A stretch of DNA of 64,000 bases, taken from assembly GCF_000526415.1 (NCBI RefSeq), contig NZ_JAGA01000001.1:1-64000 (forward strand), given 5' to 3'. Below are positions 1 through 7,267 of this stretch, one piece after another. Source of the DNA: Kallotenue papyrolyticum (GTDB taxonomy: Bacteria; Chloroflexota; Chloroflexia; Chloroflexales; Kallotenuaceae). The notes under the pieces are model-generated. The model did no database searches, was not told where the DNA came from, and saw only the letters and a program-made list of their open reading frames with translations. A program made the position numbers and the translations under genes. Numbering within the stretch: the first letter of the stretch is position 1; each line of letters opens with the position of its first letter.

Positions 1-1088
1 GGCCTCGCGAGCCTCGGCCGGATCGGTTCACCCCCACGCGTGTGGGGACGATGTTCCCCCCTCGATTGCCCCGTTGGGGAGCAGAGGTTCACCCCCACGC
101 GTGTGGGGACGATGTGCGACTCCTGGCGGGACTGCGACCAAAAACCGGTTCACCCCCACGCGTGTGGGGACGATTGCACAGCCCACCGAGATGCAGGACT
201 GCCCGGAGGTTCACCCCCACGCGTGTGGGGACGATCAGTCGCGCCGCTCGACGGCCTCCTCGACGACGGTTCACCCCCACGCGTGTGGGGACGATGATGG
301 GACGCGCCCGACGTGGTGCGTCGATACCGGTTCACCCCCACGCGTGTGGGGACGATCTGGCCAGTGGCATGCGCGGCCACAGGCGCGGCGGTTCACCCCC
401 ACGCGTGTGGGGACGATCGCCCCTGACCGTCCTTCAGCTTGCGGATCACCGGTTCACCCCCACGCGTGTGGGGACGATCGCGGCCGGCAGGCTGACGGGA
501 TAGGCGATCGCGGTTCACCCCCACGCGTGTGGGGACGATCGCCTGCTCGGATAGATTTCGATCCGCTCCGTCGGTTCACCCCCACGCGTGTGGGGACGAT
601 GTGCTGTCCAGCACACGCACGTCCAGCACGGGCGGTTCACCCCCACGCGTGTGGGGACGATCTGCTGCGGTGGAAATTGCCACCATCGGCAAGCGGTTCA
701 CCCCCACGCGTGTGGGGACGATCGTTTGAACCAGTGTGCCGTTGCTCATGCGTGGGGTTCACCCCCACGCGTGTGGGGACGATCTGGCGACGGCTGTGCA
801 AGCCGTCTCGCTGGTCGGTTCACCCCCACGCGTGTGGGGACGATCCCATTTCCTTGGCAACGGTTCTGACTGACTTCGGTTCACCCCCACGCGTGTGGGG
901 ACGATGCTAATCTGTTCCCCAAGGGCAATTGCCGCGTCGGTTCACCCCCACGCGTGTGGGGACGATTGCGCCTTGGCCACCACGTCATCAAGCAGTGCCG
1001 GTTCACCCCCACGCGTGTGGGGACGATGCTATGCCCGTCTGGACCGCATGACCGGCGGACGGTTCACCCCCACGCGTGTGGGGACGAT
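1..1088 (-). CRISPR. Type I-E CRISPR array (left-truncated)
   Basis: Eighteen identical 28-nt repeats start at 25, 86, 147, 208, 268, 329, 390, 451, 512, 573, 634, 695, 756, 817, 878, 939, 1000 and 1061. They are separated by 32-33 nt unique spacers, and a 24-nt partial spacer begins the window, so the array continues to the left. In the minus-strand (transcribed) sense each repeat has a 6-bp stem CCCCAC/GTGGGG around an ACGC loop and ends in GTGAACC, matching the type I-E Cas6e hairpin and 5' handle. In 15 of 18 cases the first spacer base is G, as expected if the 29th repeat base is PAM-derived. No repeat in view is degenerate, which fits an active, leader-proximal segment beside cas2. Confidence 0.98.
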
Positions 1089-1097
1089 ACTGGACAA

Positions 1098-1132
1098 AAC
1101 CCGCATTACATCGGGATCTGGATCAGTTGCAA
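1098..1132 (-). promoter_or_regulatory. Candidate array promoter inside the 3' end of cas2
   Basis: On the minus strand TTGCAA (1132-1127) lies 16 bp before TGTAAT (1110-1105), placing a transcription start near 1098, just before the first repeat at 1088. The -10 box contains the cas2 stop codon. Only 17 bp separate the cas2 stop from the array, so any leader must overlap cas2. Assigned by motif only. Confidence 0.4.
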
Positions 1133-1381
1133 GCCGTCGAAGTCTCGTAGCCGGCGGCTAGTCGGGCCGCAGGTGCGGATGGCAAAGCCCTGCTCGCTGT
1201 TGGTCTGGTAGATCAGCGCGCCGGCGCCATTACGCAGGCGCTCGCACACGTATTCCCACAGCAGGTCACGCACCAGCGCCGAGAGCGTGCCGACAAACAC
1301 ACCCGTCTGTACTTCCAGCATCCAGCGCGTCAGTTCGCCGCGCAGACTGGTCGGCACTCGCTCCAGCACGATCACGGTCAT
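1106..1381 (-). CDS. cas2: CRISPR-associated endonuclease Cas2, type I-E
   Basis: This is a 91-residue protein starting [10 protein letters not shown], typical of the short I-E (CasD/Cas2e) subfamily. As dimer partner of Cas1 it forms the integration complex that inserts new spacers at the array. The ATG overlaps the cas1 stop as ATGA, so the two are translationally coupled. A longer upstream reading frame exists, but it would overlap cas1 deeply, so the MTVIVLE start is preferred. The stop codon is 17 bp from the first CRISPR repeat, unusually close. Confidence 0.95.
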   Translation of the reverse strand: MTVIVLERVPTSLRGELTRWMLEVQTGVFVGTLSALVRDLLWEYVCERLRNGAGALIYQTNSEQGFAIRTCGPTSRRLRDFDGLQLIQIPM

Positions 1382-2340
1382 GGCTCGGCTCCATCCAGCT
1401 CGTCGTCCGGTAGATCGGCGTAGTTGACACCGCTGGCGATCTCTCCCGCATCGGGGTCCCACAGCGCGCCCAGCGCGCCGGCATCTTCATCCAGCTCTGT
1501 GGCCGGCGGCAGGTCGCCGATATCCAGCACGCGGTCGATGTCATCGACGATCCGTGCCAGCAGACGCTGCTCTTTGAACATGTCCCGACAGAGGCGCCGG
1601 ACGCGCGTTTCCAGCCCATCATCGTTGTCTCGGGCGGCCTGGAATGCCAGCGGAACCGTGAGATCGGCCTTATACAGGTCGGCGATGTCGTACACGAACG
1701 AGAGTAGCTTGCCGGTGTGGATGAAGCCCAGCCCTGGTGAGTAGCCGGCAGCCAGGATCGCGGCGTGGCAGATGCCATACAGGCAGCTGTTAGCCGCCGA
1801 CAGTGCTCGGTTGACCGGATCGGCGGCGCGCCAGTCATCGCGGCGATAGGCGCGTCCCTGCCAAGTCACGCCCGTCTCACGACTGGCCCGCGCATACGCC
1901 TCGCGCACGCGAATGCCTTCCTTGCCCCGAATTTGACGTAACGTCAGGTCGGATGCGAGCGGCTCCGGAAAGCGCACCGCATACATGCGCCGTACGACGT
2001 TGAGCCGCAGCGCCGGGTTGGAGCAGAGCCGGGCCTGGTGCAGCAACCGCAGCGCCGAACGCGTCTCGCCCAGGCCCTGCGCATAGAGGCGCACGCCGCT
2101 CTCGCCGGTCCACAGGATCGTCGTGCCGCTTTCGGCCAGCGAGCGCACCGCAGCATGCGTGATCGTCGTGCCGGGTCCCAGCATCAGCAGGTTGAGCGAG
2201 GCGCAGGGCACCGGCGTTGTACCGCTCTGATCGTGGAGCGCAATGGCGCGATCCTCCTGATCGATGCGGCAGCGCTCAACGTACAGGAAGCTCCAGCTAT
2301 CGCGCACCTTGGGTAGCATGCGCAGGTTGAGCCCGCTCAT
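1378..2340 (-). CDS. cas1: CRISPR-associated integrase Cas1, type I-E
   Basis: At 320 residues this is the catalytic subunit of the spacer-integration complex. The metal ligands fall at E141 (GKEGIRVR), H208 (FIHTG) and D218/D221 (YDIADLY), the same numbering as the E. coli enzyme. The protein is slightly longer than the usual ~305 residues because of an acidic C-terminal tail (DELDGAEP). Its start overlaps the cas6e stop and its stop overlaps the cas2 start, both as ATGA-type junctions, so cas6e-cas1-cas2 form one coupled block at the end of the cas operon. Confidence 0.97.
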   Translation of the reverse strand: MSGLNLRMLPKVRDSWSFLYVERCRIDQEDRAIALHDQSGTTPVPCASLNLLMLGPGTTITHAAVRSLAESGTTILWTGESGVRLYAQGLGETRSALRLLHQARLCSNPALRLNVVRRMYAVRFPEPLASDLTLRQIRGKEGIRVREAYARASRETGVTWQGRAYRRDDWRAADPVNRALSAANSCLYGICHAAILAAGYSPGLGFIHTGKLLSFVYDIADLYKADLTVPLAFQAARDNDDGLETRVRRLCRDMFKEQRLLARIVDDIDRVLDIGDLPPATELDEDAGALGALWDPDAGEIASGVNYADLPDDELDGAEP

Positions 2341-3068
2341 GCTGCTGCTCCCGGGTAGCCGGCAACCGAAAGCAACCCAAAGCCGTAGGCCTTGCCGCTG
2401 CCGATGCCGGAGATCAGGGTTGCTCGGAAGCGCTCGACGTCCTGGACTACTAGACGTCCTTCGAAGATCACCGCGCCGAAGGTCAGCCGCTTGCGCTCGG
2501 CGCCGATACGCCGGTAACCATAGGCTCCCGCCTGGGGCATGACGCGTACATCCGGCACATCCGAGGCGACGGAGACCGTCAGCAGCCGGAAGCCGCCCTG
2601 CTCCGCCTTGCGCTGCAGCCAGGCGATCTGATCCGCTTCACGGCGCAGATCGACGCGCTTGCCGCGCCACTTTTCGTCCTGCTCCAGGTTGTTTTTGCGA
2701 ATGCGCCGCGTTGGATTGGCACGCAGCCGAAAGCGCAGCACGCTGCCCGGTGTGATGCGTGCATATTCGTGTGCGATCTCGCGCACCGCTGGATTACCCC
2801 GTTCGTCGCTAGCCGGAGCCAGGTAGCCATCCGGCAGAAACGACCAGTCGGGCGCATGCCTGGATTGCACCAGCAGGCGGGCCTGGAATGGCCGATCCGG
2901 CAGCGGATCGAGCCGAAACAGCACACCGAAGTGCTGGCGGGCGGCCTCCGGCGTGGGCGCCGGTGGAAAGGCGCGCAGGATCGTGCGGTGCAGCTCGTGC
3001 ACATCGCCCAGATCGTGCCGCACCACGCGATGGCGCAGATTAAGCAGTAGACGCGACAGGTAGAGCAT
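2337..3068 (-). CDS. cas6e: Cas6e crRNA endoribonuclease
   Basis: At 243 residues this is the RAMP-fold nuclease that cuts pre-crRNA at the base of the repeat hairpin and stays bound to the 3' stem in Cascade. It begins MLYLSRLLLNLRHR, the family's first beta strand, and ends with the glycine-rich GIGSGKAYGFGLLSV loop typical of Cas6e/CasE. Its position between cas5e and cas1 and its 4-bp overlap with cas1 are normal for I-E loci. Its substrate hairpin (6-bp stem, 4-nt loop) is retained in both the array and the degenerate mini-array near 10.2 kb. Confidence 0.96.
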   Translation of the reverse strand: MLYLSRLLLNLRHRVVRHDLGDVHELHRTILRAFPPAPTPEAARQHFGVLFRLDPLPDRPFQARLLVQSRHAPDWSFLPDGYLAPASDERGNPAVREIAHEYARITPGSVLRFRLRANPTRRIRKNNLEQDEKWRGKRVDLRREADQIAWLQRKAEQGGFRLLTVSVASDVPDVRVMPQAGAYGYRRIGAERKRLTFGAVIFEGRLVVQDVERFRATLISGIGSGKAYGFGLLSVAGYPGAAA

Positions 3069-3071
3069 GGC

Positions 3072-3797
3072 TCAGCCCTCCAGCGTGTTGATGGGGCTAT
3101 GTGGCGCTGGGACGAACTCGGTCCGTACGGTGCGCTCGCGATAGCGCCGATCCTCGGGCGCGAACGACACCGGCACGTCACGGCGGATGTCGCCGCGCGT
3201 GCCGAGCGGCTCTTCCAGCACCAGCCGCACTTCCCTCACCGGCTGGCCTCCCTGCTCGGGCCAGGGGTAGCGGAGCAGCACCTCGCGCAGCGCGCCGACG
3301 CGCAGGCCTGGGCCATAGGGTGGCTCCTCCGGCAGACGCGGTGGCACAGCGGGAACACAGCCCTTGCGCCCCAGAAACAGCGGCCAGCGCGGGGCGGCCA
3401 GGCTTTGATCCAGCAGGCGCAACAGCGCCTCCTGCTCCGGACCATCGCCCTCCAGGCCCACCAGAAAACTGGCATCGGCGAGGAAGAAGCGCCGCGAGAC
3501 TACCGGATCGCCGCGTGCGCCGTCGGCCTTAGCAACACCGTAGCGTTGCCCGCGCCACAGGCCGCCGCCGGCGGTCTGGTACTCGCGAATGATTAGCCCT
3601 TCACGATCAACGCGCACGCCCATACGCAGGGCGGCCAGATCGTCCACGGGCGCGTGTCGGGGCCGCCCCAGCGCTGCGCACAGCAGCCCGATCACTCCGC
3701 TCTTGGAGGGTTCGCGCCCCGTATCGCGGTGCTCGAAGCGGCTCTGCGTGCCCCATGCCTGGAGCGGCCCCTGAAGGCGCAACAACAGCGTCATCAT
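3072..3797 (-). CDS. cas5e: Cascade subunit Cas5e
   Basis: This RAMP subunit caps the 5' handle of the crRNA in Cascade. From ATG at 3797 the protein is 241 residues, starting MMTLLLRLQGPLQAWGTQS, the typical Cas5e N terminus. The longer reading frame upstream lies inside cas7e and is rejected. The start overlaps the cas7e stop (ATGATGACG), indicating coupled translation, and its own stop is 3 bp from cas6e. Confidence 0.96.
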   Translation of the reverse strand: MMTLLLRLQGPLQAWGTQSRFEHRDTGREPSKSGVIGLLCAALGRPRHAPVDDLAALRMGVRVDREGLIIREYQTAGGGLWRGQRYGVAKADGARGDPVVSRRFFLADASFLVGLEGDGPEQEALLRLLDQSLAAPRWPLFLGRKGCVPAVPPRLPEEPPYGPGLRVGALREVLLRYPWPEQGGQPVREVRLVLEEPLGTRGDIRRDVPVSFAPEDRRYRERTVRTEFVPAPHSPINTLEG

Positions 3798-5005
3798 AGG
3801 CTGTGGGCTCCCGCAGTCTGAACCACCTGCGCGATCAGGCTGTCCACATCTCTCAGGCGTTGACCCGGTGTCGCGCCCGTCGCGGTGTCCGGCTGTGGGA
3901 CGAGCCGGGGTGTTGCCACGGCTTCGCTGCTCACTACCCACACGCCACGAACCTGGCGCAGGCCGTACATCTCGCTCAGGCGACCCCAGTAGTCGTCCAG
4001 CGCTGCAATCGAGCGCTCGGTGATGCTCTGCCCATCAGCGGGCACGATCGGTCGCTCAAAGGCATTTACTAGGTTCCACTGGCCGGCATCGCGCGCCACG
4101 GCCACGATCAGCGCGGGCGGGTTGTGCGCGGCGAAGCTGTTTTGCTTGCCGCTGGGAATGGCCTCGATCATGGCGCGTATGAAGGCTTCCAGCGCTTTAA
4201 GCGCGTGCGCACGATCGCCGTCGAGGTTGTTGGCCAGCTGGTTCATATCGATGCAGGCGTAGCGGTAGTAGCAGGCGGAATTGAATTCCACGGTGCCGAT
4301 CATGCCCGCGCCAGTTTCCGCACTGGGCTGCAGATCATCCACGGCTGTGTAGTAGTCGAACTCAACATTGACCCGATGCGTCGAGATCGCGTGTGCCACC
4401 TGGCAGGCCGCGTCGCGGTTGATGTCGGGCAGATCAGCGACCATCCGCCCGAAGAGTGCCAGATCGATGGCCTTGCCGCCGCTCTTGAGCTGTTGCTGGA
4501 CCGCATCCTTGATATGCTTTGGCACGGAAGCGGCGCGGTCGCGCTTGGCTGCCCGACCGCCGCGACCCGATGTGGTATCTGCCGGCTGACCGCTGATCTC
4601 GATCAGTTCGTTCCAGTGCTGCTCGGCCAGCTCGCAGAGCGAGGCGATCTCGCGACGGCCCAGGAAGAGCAGATATTCGGTTTCGTCGTTGTTGAGCTTG
4701 AGATTAGCGGCGCTCAACAGCGTGGCGATCACGGCGCGTGCCTCCTCTTGCGATTTGCCCTGGGCTGCCAGCCGCGCGACGCACTCATCCACCACGCGCC
4801 GCGTGCGCTCGGCCAGATCATCGCGCGACAGGCCAAGCGACTCAAGGTAGTCGGGGAACTTCGTGCGGATGGCGCGCTTCTGGCACTGGCTCGAAATCCG
4901 CGCGCGGCGATAGCCGCCAAACATGGCGTTCTTGGGCGTGCCGGTGTCGTCGCGGTTGAGGTTGGACGGTGCAAAGGTTTGCAGCAGATGCAGTTCGATG
5001 ATCAT
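3794..5005 (-). CDS. cas7e: Cascade backbone subunit Cas7e
   Basis: At 403 residues this forms the six-copy helical backbone that binds the crRNA spacer and flips out every sixth base. The start MIIELHLLQTFAPSNLNRDDTG is the family signature; an upstream CAGGAG supports it. It is somewhat longer than E. coli CasC (363), with an Arg/Gly-rich insert (TSGRGGRAAKRDRA) near residue 160. It sits between cse2 and cas5e, the standard order. Confidence 0.97.
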   Translation of the reverse strand: MIIELHLLQTFAPSNLNRDDTGTPKNAMFGGYRRARISSQCQKRAIRTKFPDYLESLGLSRDDLAERTRRVVDECVARLAAQGKSQEEARAVIATLLSAANLKLNNDETEYLLFLGRREIASLCELAEQHWNELIEISGQPADTTSGRGGRAAKRDRAASVPKHIKDAVQQQLKSGGKAIDLALFGRMVADLPDINRDAACQVAHAISTHRVNVEFDYYTAVDDLQPSAETGAGMIGTVEFNSACYYRYACIDMNQLANNLDGDRAHALKALEAFIRAMIEAIPSGKQNSFAAHNPPALIVAVARDAGQWNLVNAFERPIVPADGQSITERSIAALDDYWGRLSEMYGLRQVRGVWVVSSEAVATPRLVPQPDTATGATPGQRLRDVDSLIAQVVQTAGAHSL

Positions 5006-5032
5006 GGTAATCGAGACTCCTGTATGGGTAGT

Positions 5033-5653
5033 TTATTGCTCGCTTGGGGTCGCCTGAGTCGTGTCAGCGGTTTGCGTGTCGCTCTGTTCCGGCTCTCCGG
5101 ATGCGGCGGCGCGCCAGAAGGAGCGCGCCCAGCAGCGCTGAACCCGCCGGTTGGGGTGGTCCCAGTCCTGCAGATCGCGAAGCAGTTGTTGCCAGTCGAT
5201 AGGCACCTCCCTGGTTCGTAACAGACTCACCAGCTGGCGGAGCTGGTAGGGCAGATCGTTCCACTCGCTGCTTAGCAGCGCGACGAAGCGCCGTTCAAGG
5301 CTGTCGCCGGCTTCCGGCGATTGACCGCGCTCGTGGGCCTGCAGCGCGCGCAGCGCAGCCAGCGACGCGCCGAGATCGGACAAATGCCGCGCCGGTGGCT
5401 GATCCTGGCGGCCCTGATGCCACAGCGCAAACAACGTGGCGGTCAGAAAATAGGCGGCTTCCTCGCGCGGGCGTGTACTCTCGGCCAGAAACGGCATGAC
5501 ATACGGGTACATTTCCGGCGCGTGACCGGGCGGGCGGCCCAGGCCACGGCGCAGCGCAGCCAGCGCCGCGCGATTCTTCTGCGCGACGAGATCCTGAAGA
5601 TAGCCGATGAAGCGCTGGTCGCGGGAGCCGGGTCGTGTCGGTGCTTCGCTCAT
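5033..5653 (-). CDS. cse2: Cascade small subunit Cse2 (Cas11)
   Basis: At 206 residues this is an all-helical protein without enzymatic motifs; two copies line the belly of Cascade and stabilise the R-loop. Recognisable features are DQRFIGYLQDLVAQKNRAALAALRRGLG near the N terminus and the LVSLLRTREVPIDWQQLLRDL helix pair near the C terminus. The last ~25 residues are low-complexity and Thr/Gln-rich. It starts 9 bp after the cas8e stop, with GAGGTC as Shine-Dalgarno. Confidence 0.93.
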   Translation of the reverse strand: MSEAPTRPGSRDQRFIGYLQDLVAQKNRAALAALRRGLGRPPGHAPEMYPYVMPFLAESTRPREEAAYFLTATLFALWHQGRQDQPPARHLSDLGASLAALRALQAHERGQSPEAGDSLERRFVALLSSEWNDLPYQLRQLVSLLRTREVPIDWQQLLRDLQDWDHPNRRVQRCWARSFWRAAASGEPEQSDTQTADTTQATPSEQ

Positions 5654-5662
5654 GGTGTGACC

Positions 5663-7267
5663 TCACGCAGGTACAGATGATGATTCACTGGTGGCGCCGA
5701 TTTTTCGCAGGCGGGCGAGGAACATCGGCTCGGTGATCGCCAGCGCTCGCATCCAGCGCCCGCTGGTGTCAAGCGAGCGCGTGACCTCGTCGAAGCTGGC
5801 GCGCGCGGCGCGGTGGATGGTCGCGGCCCACTGCGGCATCAGCGTCTCGCCATATGGCTGGATCACGCCGGTGTCCTTGGGCAAGCCTTCCAGCAGTCGC
5901 CGGAAGGGCAGATCGAGGCGCGCCCAGTAGTCGCGCTCCGCGCCCCAGGTGGCAGCGATCTGGCGCGCGCGTTCGCGGTCGTCGCGGCTGATGCCCTCGG
6001 GCGGCGGGTAGGGCACCAGCTGGCGCTCAGCCAGCAGCTGTAAGGCGTGATTGAGCACATTCTTGCCTTGTTCTGCCCAGTCCAGGGCGATCTGGAGTTG
6101 AGTCAGCAGCGACTCGTCGTGCAGATACTGCGTTGGTAGCGGCAGGCGTTCGTGGCGCCAGAAGAGCGGCTTGGCCTGGTTGCTGGCCAGCCCATACAAC
6201 TCTAGGGACAGCGCAGCGGCGGGCGGCAGGATCCCGTCGTACACCAGCCGGGCCAGCCAGTCGAGTATCTTCGGGCGCGCGTGGCGCTCGTGGATCGACT
6301 GAAAGAGCACCAGGCTGTCGCGCCAGACCAGGCGATCTTCCTGAAAGCCCAGCGGCGGCCAGGGATCCTGCTCGCCTCGGGCGTTGGGATTGGCGCGGAA
6401 CGCCAGCATTGTTTCTTTGCCGAAACGGTAGCCGACCCTGGGAAACTGCCAGCCTTTGAGGATCGCGACGCGTGTCACGCGTTCAGGATCGCCCTCCCAG
6501 AACAGGCGCGCCTGCCGGCTCTGCCAGGTCAACAGGTCCAGATAGCCGCTGACTTCGCGATCACCGGCGCGGGTTGGCGTGTCGCGCTCCCAGGCCGGAC
6601 GATCATCGCGCTGATTGGGGAACGGCTCTTCCTCGCCGTCGTACTGGTGCAGGTTGAGCAACAGGGTGCGCCAGAGATTGTCGCCACGCACTAGCGCGAC
6701 CGCGCTGTTGGCTAGTGGCGCGGCATCAGCAGACTTATGCTCCTTTTCATCCTTGCGGTACGACAGTAGCCCGCCCAGCGCTGAGGCCTGCAACGCCACC
6801 AGATAGCGCGCGGCCTGATCGCAGCTTAGCGCGCGAAAATGGGTGTTGGTGCTGTGATCCCACAGCGTTGCGTTGTTGCCCGATGCGAATTCCGGCGCGA
6901 TATTCGAGATCGGCTTAGCGTACTCCTCTGAAATATCCGCCGTCTGATAGAACGGATAGACGGGATCAAAGAGGTCGAAGCGATGGCGCCATTGATCGAG
7001 ATAGGCATCTATACGCGCGTCGCTCTGGCCGGCCTCCCAGAGCGCTTGCCAGTCATCGACGGTTGCCGGGCCGTAGCAGCGATGCAAGATCGCCAGCAGC
7101 AGCCGGTGCAGCGCGACCGTCACCAGCGGCGACGGATCGACGATCTCGCTGATCTCACTGGCCCGTCCAAGCGTCTCGCGCAGGCTGAGCAGCCGCAGCG
7201 ACCCGTCGCCGCGCAACACGCACGGGATCCAGGGCCGGTCCACCAGATTATAGGTCGGCTGAGTCAT
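5663..7267 (-). CDS. cas8e: Cascade large subunit Cas8e (Cse1)
   Basis: This is the PAM-recognising subunit that recruits Cas3. From the preferred ATG (MTQPTYNLVDRPWIPCV) the protein is about 534 residues, a normal Cse1 length. The opening NLVDRPWIP is a family hallmark. Two adjacent ATGs follow GGAGGCG, and the second gives better ribosome-binding spacing. The gene overlaps the 3' end of cas3 by about 20 bp, so cas3 and Cascade are transcribed together here, unlike E. coli where cas3 has its own promoter. Confidence 0.95.
   Translation of the reverse strand: MTQPTYNLVDRPWIPCVLRGDGSLRLLSLRETLGRASEISEIVDPSPLVTVALHRLLLAILHRCYGPATVDDWQALWEAGQSDARIDAYLDQWRHRFDLFDPVYPFYQTADISEEYAKPISNIAPEFASGNNATLWDHSTNTHFRALSCDQAARYLVALQASALGGLLSYRKDEKEHKSADAAPLANSAVALVRGDNLWRTLLLNLHQYDGEEEPFPNQRDDRPAWERDTPTRAGDREVSGYLDLLTWQSRQARLFWEGDPERVTRVAILKGWQFPRVGYRFGKETMLAFRANPNARGEQDPWPPLGFQEDRLVWRDSLVLFQSIHERHARPKILDWLARLVYDGILPPAAALSLELYGLASNQAKPLFWRHERLPLPTQYLHDESLLTQLQIALDWAEQGKNVLNHALQLLAERQLVPYPPPEGISRDDRERARQIAATWGAERDYWARLDLPFRRLLEGLPKDTGVIQPYGETLMPQWAATIHRAARASFDEVTRSLDTSGRWMRALAITEPMFLARLRKIGATSESSSVPA

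Noticed and set aside
40-1211. Many overlapping reading frames with repeated HPHACGDD, GSPPRVWGR or FTPTRVGT peptides
   Set aside because: They are translations of the CRISPR repeats and spacers.
4124-5221. A 365-codon plus-strand frame
   Set aside because: It is antisense to cas7e and cse2, which have clear homology; long antisense frames are common in GC-rich DNA.
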